Shown here one piece after another: positions 1-8,645 of a DNA stretch of 64,000 nucleotides; the stretch's first letter is position 1, and the number at the start of each line of letters is the position of its first letter. Under the pieces are notes generated by a model. It had not been told where the DNA came from and did not search any database. It saw only the letters and a list, made by a program, of their open reading frames with translations. Source of the DNA: Fictibacillus nanhaiensis (lineage in GTDB: Bacteria; Bacillota; Bacilli; Bacillales; Fictibacillaceae); contig NZ_JAHVJO010000002.1 of NCBI RefSeq assembly GCF_019801215.1, forward strand, positions 372,001 through 436,000, written 5' to 3'. A program made the translations under genes and the position numbers.

Positions 1-425
1 TCAGGCCATATATCTGCTACGTTAAAAACAAATTTTGCTCTTTTGAGTTTAGCAGATATATAACCTGTTATTCCTAAAAACAGTGGAGGTGACGTGCAGA
101 TGATTACATCTGTTTTCTTTGCTTTCAACATAGAGTAAAACGCACTGAACGTAAATGAAAAATAAGACACCAGCCTTCTCCAAAATGCTCCTTTTGGACT
201 TGGATAAATCCAAGATCGATGAACGGGTATACCTTCGTATTCCTCATACTGATAAAACTTTCCCTTATATTCATCTGGAATAATGCCATGAGGATGGTGC
301 GGAAATGCCGTTATGACTTCTACTTGATGTCCTCTTTTAATTAGTTCTTTACTGACTTCGTAAAGACGGATTTGTGGAGCCCCAACCTCTGGCGGAAAGT
401 GCTGACTTAATAATGTAATTCTCAT
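1..425 (-). CDS. GT4 glycosyltransferase, WbuB-like (partial, N-terminal part)
   Basis: The first 141 residues of a glycosyltransferase read from an ATG at 425 and run off the left edge. The N-terminus (MRITLLSQHFPPEVGAPQIR) has the pattern of WbuB/WcaI-like GT4 enzymes, in which a beta strand is followed by a PPE-x-GAP-type loop. No acceptor or UDP-binding part is visible because the C-terminal domain lies outside the window. It is the last visible gene of the operon that includes the 2-epimerase, UDP-HexNAc dehydrogenase and flippase, starting 28 bp after the epimerase stop. It probably adds a sugar to a lipid-linked surface polysaccharide on the cytoplasmic face. Family call is good; sugar specificity is unknown. 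Confidence 0.8.
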   Translation of the reverse strand, partial: MRITLLSQHFPPEVGAPQIRLYEVSKELIKRGHQVEVITAFPHHPHGIIPDEYKGKFYQYEEYEGIPVHRSWIYPSPKGAFWRRLVSYFSFTFSAFYSMLKAKKTDVIICTSPPLFLGITGYISAKLKRAKFVFNVADIWP

Positions 426-453
426 ATAATTACCCTCATTTTTAATCAAACGT

Positions 454-1506
454 TTAATTAAAATGTTGTGCAATCTTTTCGGCTGCTTTTGCATCACCAA
501 AAAGTTTCTTGTAAATAGGAGCTACCTTTTTATTTACAGCTGCAAGAATTTTCTCCTTGTCTGTACCCACGAGAATATTCGCTTCACCCTCGAGTGTCTC
601 TACCCATTCTGTTTGCTCTCTAAGGGTTACACAAGGTACTTCCATAAAATAAGCTTCCTTCTGTACACCGCCAGAGTCCGTTAAAATCTTCTTTGCATTA
701 CTTTCAAGTCTTAACATATCTAAATAACCCACTGGTTCAACGATCATTAAATTCGGGATACTGTCAAGACTTAAATTGAGCCGCTCAATGACATGCTTTG
801 TTCTCGGATGCATAGGCCAAACTTTCACTTCTTCGATTTCAGAAAAGGCTTCAAGAATAGTTGAAATCTTCTCAGGATCATCTGTATTTTCAGCTCGGTG
901 AACCGTAATTAAATGATACTCCTTAGTTGTTAAGCCATACGTGTTTAATATATCCGAATTGCTCTCGGCAAGCTGGCGGTTATACTCAACAGCATCATAC
1001 ATGACATCTCCTACATTAATCACATTGTGCATCATGTTTTCGGATGTCAGATTATGAACGGCTGTGTCGGTTGGACAAAAGAGATACTCTGATACATGGT
1101 CAGTCATAATACGATTAATTTCTTCAGGCATCTTTTTATTAAAACTTCTAAGTCCTGCTTCGATATGTACAACAGGCACATGAAGTTTAGCAGCTGCAAG
1201 GGCACCAGCAAGCGTTGAATTTGTATCTCCATAAACGAGTACATAATCAGGTTTCTCTTCTAGGATGATTTCTTCTATTTTGGCAAGCATCTCTCCCGTT
1301 TGTTTACCATGAGAAGCAGATCCGATTCCTAGATGAAAATCCGGTTTAGGAATATGTAGCTCTTCAAAAAAGATATCAGACATATTTTTATCGTAGTGCT
1401 GGCCTGTATGAATAATCAGCTCTTTATGATTCTTTCGCAGTTCTCGCGAGACAGGAGCTGCTTTTATAAATTGAGGTCTAGCTCCTAGTACGGTTAAAAA
1501 CTTCAT
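454..1506 (-). CDS. wecB: UDP-N-acetylglucosamine 2-epimerase (non-hydrolysing)
   Basis: 350 residues, the usual length of WecB/MnaA. The enzyme interconverts UDP-GlcNAc and UDP-ManNAc in the cytoplasm to feed polysaccharide or teichoic acid linkage-unit synthesis. Visible family signatures are the GARPQ loop (residues 8-12), the GDTNST motif with Asp94, HIEAGLR with Glu116, MPEE at 126-129 and the VHRAEN motif near residue 203. Its neighbours are a UDP-HexNAc 6-dehydrogenase and a WlbA-like oxidoreductase, so it could instead be the WbpI-type enzyme that epimerises UDP-2,3-diacetamido-glucuronate. Sequence alone does not separate these two roles here. The dehydrogenase lies upstream, 190 bp away. 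Confidence 0.88.
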   Translation of the reverse strand: MKFLTVLGARPQFIKAAPVSRELRKNHKELIIHTGQHYDKNMSDIFFEELHIPKPDFHLGIGSASHGKQTGEMLAKIEEIILEEKPDYVLVYGDTNSTLAGALAAAKLHVPVVHIEAGLRSFNKKMPEEINRIMTDHVSEYLFCPTDTAVHNLTSENMMHNVINVGDVMYDAVEYNRQLAESNSDILNTYGLTTKEYHLITVHRAENTDDPEKISTILEAFSEIEEVKVWPMHPRTKHVIERLNLSLDSIPNLMIVEPVGYLDMLRLESNAKKILTDSGGVQKEAYFMEVPCVTLREQTEWVETLEGEANILVGTDKEKILAAVNKKVAPIYKKLFGDAKAAEKIAQHFN

Positions 1507-1658
1507 GTTTTATATTCTCCTTCAAATTTACTCTTCTCCATATATACATAACAGTTTTCGCACGCCTCTTGACCAAGGTGTCCATTTCTTTTGAAACCCT
1601 GATTATAAACATTTACCAACTATTGTTGACGAATAAAACCGTTCTAAAATCAGGAAAA

Positions 1659-1684
1659 GAGATACCCAAATGAATGGTTATCTC
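1659..1684 (-). terminator. Weak hairpin after the UDP-HexNAc dehydrogenase gene
   Basis: Arms GAGATAACC and GGGTATCTC (one mismatch) are followed on the minus strand by TTTTCC. It sits 13 bp past the dehydrogenase stop, in the 190-bp gap before the epimerase gene. It may attenuate or end transcription within the cluster. Confidence 0.45.
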
Positions 1685-1696
1685 ATCCTGTCCCTC

Positions 1697-3034
1697 TTAT
1701 AGCAAATGATATTTTTTAATAGATGGAGCTTGTTCTTTTAATGCATTACGAGTATCAAAGACTACAGGACTGTTCTCTGCGATCATATTATAATCAAAGC
1801 TTGTATGATCTGTCGTAAGCATAACGAGGTCCGCACCTTGTAATAACTCTTTTGAAATTTCATGTGTTTTGTACATTTCGCCATTAAGCTTAAATTCTTG
1901 TACATGTGGATCAACCACAACCCAATCAGCACCAGCAAGCTCGAGTTTTTCTAGAATTGGCAATACTGGTGACTCGCGCATATCATCGATGTCTTTTTTA
2001 TAGGCTACACCGAGTAAAACAACCCGTGCACCATTTAAGGCTTTTTTATCTTCATTTAATATTTTCATCACACGGTCTAACACAAAGTCTGGCATCGCAT
2101 TGTTGATTTCACCCGCTGTTTCAATCAAACGAGTGTGGTAATTATACTCACGCGCTTTCCATGTTAGATAAAACGGATCGATTGGAATACAATGTCCACC
2201 AAGTCCTGGACCAGGGTAGAATGCCATGAAACCATAAGGCTTTGTTGCAGCAGCATCGATAACTTCCCACACATTGATCCCCATCTTTTCACAAAGAATA
2301 GCCATTTCATTAGCTAACCCAATGTTAATGTTACGGAATGTGTTTTCCAAAATCTTTTCCATTTCGGCAACCCGAGGGCTCGATACTTCGTGAACATCAC
2401 CTTCAAGCACGGAACGGTACATAGCAGCAGCAATTGACGTACACTGCTCTGTGAGACCACCAACGACTTTAGGTGTATTTTTCGTATTGTATACTTTATT
2501 CCCTGGATCAACACGTTCAGGTGAATAAGCTAAGTGAAAGTCTTTTCCTGCTGTTAGGCCTGTTTTTTCAAGGATTGGCTGAAGTACTTCTTCCGTAGTT
2601 CCAGGATAAGTTGTACTTTCAAGAACAATTAACATGCCCGGATGAATAAATTTAGCAATTTCAGTTGCTGAACTTTCCACATAAGAAGTATCAGGCTGCT
2701 GATATTTATCTAATGGTGTAGGTACACAAATTGCTACAGCATCGACTTCTTTTATAAGAGAATAATCAGTAGTTGCTCGAATTTGCTTAGAAGAAGTTAG
2801 CTCAGCTAATTCAGCGTCAACAACATCCCCAATGTAGTTAATACCGTCATTCACCATTTGTGTTCTTTTTTCTTGCACATCAAATCCAATTACTTTATAT
2901 CCTGCTTTTGCTTTTTCAACAGCAAGAGGTAATCCTACATAACCTAAACCTACTACACCGATAGTCGCTGTTTTTGATTCGATCTTTCCTAATAATTCCT
3001 TTGAAACTGTACTTAATTCCAACTCGTTAGACAT
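1697..3034 (-). CDS. Nucleotide-sugar dehydrogenase, UDP-N-acetylglucosamine/mannosamine 6-dehydrogenase type (WbpA/WecC family)
   Basis: 445 residues from the ATG at 3034; an in-frame TTG directly before it is an alternative start, and both follow a GAGAGG site. The three-domain UDP-glucose/GDP-mannose dehydrogenase layout is visible: a GxGYVGLP dinucleotide loop near residues 29-36, a central domain, and the catalytic cysteine near residue 282 in GLGGHCIPIDP. The HCIPIDP form is typical of enzymes acting on N-acetylated sugars (WbpA, WecC, TviB) rather than UDP-glucose. The predicted reaction is NAD-dependent oxidation of UDP-GlcNAc or UDP-ManNAc to the uronic acid. The WlbA-like gene just upstream suggests UDP-GlcNAcA as product; this is inference. 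Confidence 0.88.
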   Translation of the reverse strand: MSNELELSTVSKELLGKIESKTATIGVVGLGYVGLPLAVEKAKAGYKVIGFDVQEKRTQMVNDGINYIGDVVDAELAELTSSKQIRATTDYSLIKEVDAVAICVPTPLDKYQQPDTSYVESSATEIAKFIHPGMLIVLESTTYPGTTEEVLQPILEKTGLTAGKDFHLAYSPERVDPGNKVYNTKNTPKVVGGLTEQCTSIAAAMYRSVLEGDVHEVSSPRVAEMEKILENTFRNINIGLANEMAILCEKMGINVWEVIDAAATKPYGFMAFYPGPGLGGHCIPIDPFYLTWKAREYNYHTRLIETAGEINNAMPDFVLDRVMKILNEDKKALNGARVVLLGVAYKKDIDDMRESPVLPILEKLELAGADWVVVDPHVQEFKLNGEMYKTHEISKELLQGADLVMLTTDHTSFDYNMIAENSPVVFDTRNALKEQAPSIKKYHLL

Positions 3035-3067
3035 CAATATATTCCTCTCTTTCAGGGGGGAGTTTCT

Positions 3068-4081
3068 TTATAATTTTACTGGTTTATTGGTATCTGCAGA
3101 TTCATATAAAGCCAATACGAGACTTAATGCTCGTCTTCCATCTTCACCAGTTACAATTGGCTCACGATCTTCCTTAATCGCTGTTACCATATCTTCAATG
3201 ATGCATTGATGTCCTGGCTTTCCAAATGGGTCAGCTTTAACAGATTCCATAATATCAGTTACTTGAGTTTCATCCATCTCTTTGACATCCCAATGTTGAA
3301 TATAATTAGCTGTTTTTCCGCCAATTTTTATTGTACCTGTTTCACCGAATATGCTCAAAGATTCCTCATAATTCGTAGGATAAATAGTAGTTGCAGCTTC
3401 TATAATACCCAATGAGCCATTTTTAAAACGTACTACACCGGTTGATACGTCTTCAGCTTCAATATTTCGTAGTCTTGTCGCTGCCATACTATAGACTTCA
3501 TCAACCTCGCCCATGGACCATAATAGCAAGTCCAAGTTGTGTATCGCTTGATTCATTAATACACCGCCATCAAGAGACTTAGTGCCTCTCCATGGTGCTT
3601 GGTCATAATATTCTTGATTTCTATTCCAGCGAACAGTAGCATTCGCATGACTCAGCTTTCCAACTAGATCTCCGTCCAACGCCTTTTTCAACTCCATAAT
3701 TGCTGGGCGAAAACGATTTGGATGGACGACAGATAACTTCACGTTGTTTTCCTTACATGCATTAATTATGGCATCCGTATCTTCAAGTGTTAAGGCAATT
3801 GGCTTTTCGACAACTACATGCTTTTTCGAATTTGCGATCTGAATGGCAATAGGTGCGTGATAGCCACTTGGTGTGCAGATATTTACTACCTCAAGCTCGT
3901 CCAATTTTAATAGCTCGTCCAAATCAGTATACGGTTTAGCGCCGTATTTCTCTGTATAGTACTCCATGTTTTCCGGTATCATGTCACAAACAGCAATGAG
4001 CTTTGCGCCTTCAGCCTTTTCGATGGCCTCAGCATGTTTTTTTGCGATGTGACCGCAACCGACTATGGCGAAATTAGTCAT
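3068..4081 (-). CDS. Gfo/Idh/MocA oxidoreductase, WlbA/WbpB-like (UDP-GlcNAc-uronate 3-dehydrogenase)
   Basis: 337 residues with an N-terminal Rossmann domain (GCGHIAKKH at 8-16), the EKP motif (Glu92-Lys93-Pro94) and a C-terminal domain with NQAIHNLDLL near residue 180, all features of the Gfo/Idh/MocA family. Neighbours are a WbpA-like dehydrogenase and a WecB-like epimerase. In Pseudomonas and Bordetella these enzymes act together with WlbA/WbpB, which oxidises C3 of UDP-GlcNAcA before transamination and acetylation to diacetamido-uronic acids. The aminotransferase (WbpE) and acetyltransferase (WbpD) are not in the window, though the operon continues past its left edge. The family call is strong; the substrate is inferred from context. 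Confidence 0.8.
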   Translation of the reverse strand: MTNFAIVGCGHIAKKHAEAIEKAEGAKLIAVCDMIPENMEYYTEKYGAKPYTDLDELLKLDELEVVNICTPSGYHAPIAIQIANSKKHVVVEKPIALTLEDTDAIINACKENNVKLSVVHPNRFRPAIMELKKALDGDLVGKLSHANATVRWNRNQEYYDQAPWRGTKSLDGGVLMNQAIHNLDLLLWSMGEVDEVYSMAATRLRNIEAEDVSTGVVRFKNGSLGIIEAATTIYPTNYEESLSIFGETGTIKIGGKTANYIQHWDVKEMDETQVTDIMESVKADPFGKPGHQCIIEDMVTAIKEDREPIVTGEDGRRALSLVLALYESADTNKPVKL

Positions 4082-4285
4082 CTAGATAACTCTCCTTTTA
4101 AAACCAAATGTTTGTTAACTAGTTAAATCCAAACATAATTTTATACTAATTAACAATAATATCAATAAAATTAATTCTCAATCTCATACTACTAAACATC
4201 ATTTCGTTAAACATTTCACATTTTTGACTTTATTAGTTTACCCCTTAGACAGGTATTTTCTTCCTCTTTTAGATATTTTTTATCA

Positions 4286-5608
4286 TTATCTTGCACGTAT
4301 TTTCTGTAGAAGTGTTTTATAGATCAGAAAATCACTTTTCTTTATAAGAAGGAAGTTTGAGTAAGATTCACCAGTCAGTCTTTTAAATATAACGATTTTC
4401 AAGATAAAACTAAAGAAATACGTAATCGTAGTTGAAACTGCAGCCCCCGTAACGCCGAATTTTGGAACCATAAATAAATTAAGAATGACATTGAAAATAA
4501 CATTATAAATGGATAACCACATGTTTAATTCAGGTCTACCTCTTCCAGCAATATCGTTAGAGAGGACCTTTTCAACAGCGAGTAAAGCAAAGCCAGGTAG
4601 CATAATCTTTAACAATAACGGGGTTTCAACATACCCTTCATTGAAGATAGTAAATACGATAAAATCTGTCATAAAAAAGACCGTAGCAGCCATTAGAATC
4701 GTTATCAAAAACACGTTCCTGCTCACGATTGAAGTAATCCGATTACGGTCAGCTTCAGAATTTGTAGAGCTGATTTTTGGATACAATACACTTGAAAAAG
4801 AAACAGCGAATATCGATAGACGTTCCCCTAAGTTCATCGCCGCGCTATATCTTCCTACTGCGCTTCCTGTTGTAAAATAGCTTAGAATGAACACAACAGT
4901 TCGATAGTTTAAAAAACTGGCAAAATTGCTTACATGTGCCTTAAGTCCATAATTTACAGACTTCCTAAAGTATTCCCATGAAAAGCTATTCCATCTAAAA
5001 GAAACTTGATGATGACGTATAAGCTTCCAAATCATGGTGACAACCGTAATGGCATTACCTAGTATAAAAGCTGAGAGTGCGCCCCTTAGCCCTAAGTCTA
5101 AAACAATGACAAATAATACCGCAAAACTTAAGATAGATAGCTGATTTTGAACCATAAGGGTATTAAATGCCTTGAAATCTTGGAGTCCCTGAAAAACGGT
5201 CTGAAAGTACTCTCTTAAAAATAAAAATGGAACCGACAACAAACTTAAATAAACTAAACCTATTGGAGCATCTTTAAACAATTGTTCTGAAAAAAACATT
5301 ACAGCGATTAAGCCAACAAGAATACTTATTATACTTAATAATGTTCCAATAATAATATTGTTGTTAAATACCGTGTTTAAATCCACTTCTTTTCTGCTAA
5401 CAAAATATATAGTTGAGGTATTTACACCCAATGTCAGAAATGTGAGTAGAACCGTTGGAAAAAGCGTAAGTATGGTGTAGTTCCCGAACCCTTCATCCCC
5501 GAGATATTTTCCTAGAACAGATAACAAAAGCATTCCTATTACAATATTTGATACTTGCCTTGTAAACGTAATGAAACTATTTTTTAGAAAACTGCGATCT
5601 GTACTCAT
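4286..5608 (-). CDS. Polysaccharide flippase, Wzx/PST type (MATE-like oligosaccharide transporter)
   Basis: 440 residues, almost entirely hydrophobic, with roughly 12-14 predicted transmembrane helices. The N-terminal stretch (FITFTRQVSNIVIGMLLLS) and the later FNEGYVETP-LLLKIMLPG segment resemble the polysaccharide biosynthesis export family (MOP superfamily). It would flip undecaprenyl-diphosphate-linked repeat units from the cytoplasmic to the outer leaflet. It starts 3 bp after the stop of the upstream GT4 gene, so the two are co-transcribed. A separate MurJ-like flippase lies in operon 2, so the region encodes two flippases and probably two distinct polymers. Confidence 0.85.
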   Translation of the reverse strand: MSTDRSFLKNSFITFTRQVSNIVIGMLLLSVLGKYLGDEGFGNYTILTLFPTVLLTFLTLGVNTSTIYFVSRKEVDLNTVFNNNIIIGTLLSIISILVGLIAVMFFSEQLFKDAPIGLVYLSLLSVPFLFLREYFQTVFQGLQDFKAFNTLMVQNQLSILSFAVLFVIVLDLGLRGALSAFILGNAITVVTMIWKLIRHHQVSFRWNSFSWEYFRKSVNYGLKAHVSNFASFLNYRTVVFILSYFTTGSAVGRYSAAMNLGERLSIFAVSFSSVLYPKISSTNSEADRNRITSIVSRNVFLITILMAATVFFMTDFIVFTIFNEGYVETPLLLKIMLPGFALLAVEKVLSNDIAGRGRPELNMWLSIYNVIFNVILNLFMVPKFGVTGAAVSTTITYFFSFILKIVIFKRLTGESYSNFLLIKKSDFLIYKTLLQKIRAR

Positions 5609-5611
5609 TGA

Positions 5612-6874
5612 TTACCTTCCCTCAAACTCTCTTAACGATTTTGCATATTGAGTGTAATTTGTTTCAGAGAAAAAGAATTCTTCCCATTTCTTATAAGCCG
5701 CCAGTCGGTAACTTTCTCTTTTTTCTTTGCTTAAAGATGCAAATTGATCAATATCTTTAGCCAATTCCTCAACATTGAAATCTTTTTCGATAAGTTTACC
5801 GTTTCTTGAGTCAACTAATTCCCTCGTACCTCCAACATCAGTTGCAAAAGAAGGAATGCCAAAGCTGTAGGCTTCCATAATTGATACAGGAATACCTTCA
5901 CTAGAACTTACATTGATAAACAAATCAACAGGGTGACTCTCATAATATTTCAACACTTCAGCGTTCTTTTTTCGCCCAAGGAATTCCCATTGAATGTTAG
6001 AAGGCACTTCCTCTTTAACCTTTTTTTCCAATTCCTCTCGTAACGGTCCATCTCCAATATGAGACCAAAAAATCTTTTGTTCACATCTCTTGAGCGTATC
6101 GATTAATAAGTCTAACCGTTTAACTGGAAGCATATTGGAACAAGAAACAATTCTTAATACTCCATCTCTTGAAGGCATAGATTCTCCTGCTGCAGCCTTC
6201 GTTCCTAGCCTGCTCACGGTAAACTTATTTGAGACATTAGGATATAACCGTTTTAAATAGTCACTTCCATCTTGTGAAATAACAAATACTTTATCTAATC
6301 GTTTGACCGTTTCTTTTTGAGCTGGCATATACGGTGTACGATGCCGATATGCATACAGGTCACCCCCATGAGCTCTACTAACTATCTTCATTGAAGGCTC
6401 CAGTTCCTTCAACATAGCCAGAGCAGTAGCAGAAGGTCCTAACCAGTACGAATAAAATACAGTTTCTGATAACTTGTATTGATTATCTTTAACTATCTTA
6501 GAAAGTTGATTACGTATTTCGACAGCTAATCCAATCCAGTTGGCAACCTTTAAAGAGGCAGATAAATATTTAGGAAAAATATATTTGAATTCTCTTACAA
6601 ACCATTCTTTACCCTGAGAATCCCATAACATCTTTTTCATTAAGTCTGTCTTTTTAAGGGAAGAAGGCGAAGGGTTTAATTTATATACTTCTGTATTTTG
6701 GGGTGTGCCTCTCTCTATTACAGAAGAATCGTCTATAAAATTAACAGGTATTATATGTACATTTTGAAATTCATTGCACAAATACTTTATTTCAGTTTCA
6801 AGGAATTCTTCTCCGGGAGGAAAAGGAAATCGACTTGATAAGATTACTAAATGTTGATTCTTGTCTGATTTCAT
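5612..6874 (-). CDS. GT4-family glycosyltransferase
   Basis: 420 residues with a GT-B fold. The C-terminal donor domain shows the GT4 signature SSSEGIPVSIMEAYSFG followed by a TDVGGTRELV loop, and a HGGDLYAYRH segment near residue 170 resembles the acceptor-side region of GT4 enzymes. An N-terminal SSRFPFPPGEEFLETE segment fits glycosyltransferases with an extended first domain. It is the first gene of the operon running to the left edge, preceded by about 250 bp of divergent intergenic DNA. It probably adds one hexose or acetylhexosamine to a lipid-linked repeat unit. No specific symbol is justified. Confidence 0.82.
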   Translation of the reverse strand: MKSDKNQHLVILSSRFPFPPGEEFLETEIKYLCNEFQNVHIIPVNFIDDSSVIERGTPQNTEVYKLNPSPSSLKKTDLMKKMLWDSQGKEWFVREFKYIFPKYLSASLKVANWIGLAVEIRNQLSKIVKDNQYKLSETVFYSYWLGPSATALAMLKELEPSMKIVSRAHGGDLYAYRHRTPYMPAQKETVKRLDKVFVISQDGSDYLKRLYPNVSNKFTVSRLGTKAAAGESMPSRDGVLRIVSCSNMLPVKRLDLLIDTLKRCEQKIFWSHIGDGPLREELEKKVKEEVPSNIQWEFLGRKKNAEVLKYYESHPVDLFINVSSSEGIPVSIMEAYSFGIPSFATDVGGTRELVDSRNGKLIEKDFNVEELAKDIDQFASLSKEKRESYRLAAYKKWEEFFFSETNYTQYAKSLREFEGR

Positions 6875-7125
6875 TTTGTTTTGACTCCTATTTATTTAAA
6901 TAATTTCAACTATCATAACATATCTCCGTTTATTCATTTCCCTATTATACTTTATCCATATGATTGATTGGTTCAAACAATAAAAATTACTATTTGTCTA
7001 AATAGAACGAATCTACTATTAAAATGTAGAATTTCGCTCCGATACTATTATCGTAGAAAAAGAAAAAGTGAAGGGAGTGAATTTTTTAAAAATCGTGTCG
7101 AAAAAAATTAACAGGAGTGTACCCC

Positions 7126-8601
7126 ATGTTACGCAAAATGATTTTAACGATATTTTTAGGCGGGATTTCCCTACTTTTTTATATGCCTCAATCGGAAGCA
7201 GCTGAGTCCCGTATAGACGGCAAGAATAGATTTGAAGTAGCTGTCAATGTTTCAAAAAATGGATGGTCTAGGTCAAATACGGTGATCGTAACAAATTACC
7301 TTGCATATGCTGATGCTTTATCCGCTTCACCTTTAGCATATAAAAAGGACGCACCCATATTATTAACGCAAAATAATCATATTACCCCGATTACGAAAAA
7401 TGAGATCAACAGACTAAATGCGAAAGAAGCTGTAATCATCGGAGGAACAGGCAGTATTTCTAACCATGCAGAAAATGAGCTAAAATCAATGGGTCTTAGT
7501 GTTACAAGAATTGATGGAAAAGATCGCTTCGTAGTTGCTCAAAACATTGCAATGCAATTATCAAACAAAGGGAAGGCTGTGATTGCATACGGCTTAAACT
7601 TTCCTGATGCCTTAGCAATCGCTCCTTTTGCTGCAAGAAATGAATATCCGATTTTACTTTCTAGTAATGATTCACTTCCTAGTGCAACGAAGAATGCGTT
7701 AAAAGATAAGAACATTACGAGTACATACATTATCGGCGGAGAAGCAAGTGTAAGTAATTCTGTAAAAAACCAATTGCCCTCCCCAATCAGAATTGGCGGG
7801 GCAAACCGATTTGAAGTAGCAGAAAATGTAATACGCCAGCTTAACTTAACAACACAGACTGCCTTTTTATCATCTGGTTTGGATTTTGCAGATGCACTCA
7901 CTGGATCGGTATTAGCAGCTAAAAAGAATGCTCCATTGTTGCTGACCATACCAGCAAGACTGCCAAATGAAACAAAAAGTATAATTCAAGACAAAACCAT
8001 TAGAACTTTTACTATATTAGGAGGACCTGCTTCTGTAAACAACAACAGTACAGCTCTCTTAGGTAAAACGATTGTACTTGACCCAGGACACGGAGATCAT
8101 GATGCAGGTGCAAGTGCAAATGGACTTAAGGAAAAAGATATTGTACTTGATGTAGGATTGCGTACTCGGTCAAAAATGATAAATGCAGGAGCAAAAATCA
8201 TTATGACGAGAAGCGATGATACATTCTTGGCACTAACAGCGCGCTCTACAATAGCCAATAACTCCGGGGCGGATTCTTTTATCAGTATCCACTCAAATGC
8301 TGCTGAGAGTCCAGCTGCTCATGGTTCTGAAGTATATTATGATACTACTTTTAGTGGACCAGAAAGCAAAAGATTAGCTGAAGAAATTCAAAAAGAACTT
8401 GTGAAACGATTAGGTACGAGCGACCGTGGAGAAAAGGAAGCTAATTTCCATGTCATAGATAAAACAAGAATACCAAGCATCTTAGTGGAACTTGGATTCA
8501 TAACAAACCCTTCTGATGCCTCAAAATTAGGCTCTCCGACGTATCGGCAAAAGAGCGCAGATGCTATCTATTACGGTACTGTGAACTTCTATACCAAATA
8601 A
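7126..8601 (+). CDS. N-acetylmuramoyl-L-alanine amidase with three CWB2 repeats
   Basis: 491 residues from the ATG at 7126, which has AGGAG at good spacing; an in-frame GTG at 7117 overlaps that site and is unlikely. A signal peptide (about 1-26) is followed by three CWB2 (PF04122) repeats starting with R-I-D/G-G-x-x-RF near residues 29, 128 and 222. An Amidase_3 domain spans about 313-490. Predicted zinc ligands are His322 (DPGHG), Glu336 and His389 (SIHSN), with catalytic Glu455 (ILVELG). The protein should be secreted, bound to a wall polymer, and cleave the MurNAc-L-Ala bond. It is a lone plus-strand gene ending in a bidirectional terminator. Confidence 0.93.
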   Translation: MLRKMILTIFLGGISLLFYMPQSEAAESRIDGKNRFEVAVNVSKNGWSRSNTVIVTNYLAYADALSASPLAYKKDAPILLTQNNHITPITKNEINRLNAKEAVIIGGTGSISNHAENELKSMGLSVTRIDGKDRFVVAQNIAMQLSNKGKAVIAYGLNFPDALAIAPFAARNEYPILLSSNDSLPSATKNALKDKNITSTYIIGGEASVSNSVKNQLPSPIRIGGANRFEVAENVIRQLNLTTQTAFLSSGLDFADALTGSVLAAKKNAPLLLTIPARLPNETKSIIQDKTIRTFTILGGPASVNNNSTALLGKTIVLDPGHGDHDAGASANGLKEKDIVLDVGLRTRSKMINAGAKIIMTRSDDTFLALTARSTIANNSGADSFISIHSNAAESPAAHGSEVYYDTTFSGPESKRLAEEIQKELVKRLGTSDRGEKEANFHVIDKTRIPSILVELGFITNPSDASKLGSPTYRQKSADAIYYGTVNFYTK

Positions 8602-8602
8602 T

Positions 8603-8645
8603 AAAAAGGATTTCGAGTCGTTTTCCCTCGAAATCCTTTTTTTCT
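8603..8645. terminator. Bidirectional intrinsic terminator
   Basis: Fifteen-base complementary arms (8603-8617 and 8627-8641), with A-run on one side and T-run on the other, lie between the convergent amidase gene and the next minus-strand gene. Confidence 0.88.

Noticed and set aside
7539-7949. 136-residue antisense gene within the CWB2 amidase
   Set aside because: Mirror frame of the CWB2 repeats; similar antisense frames occur inside several other CWB2 genes.
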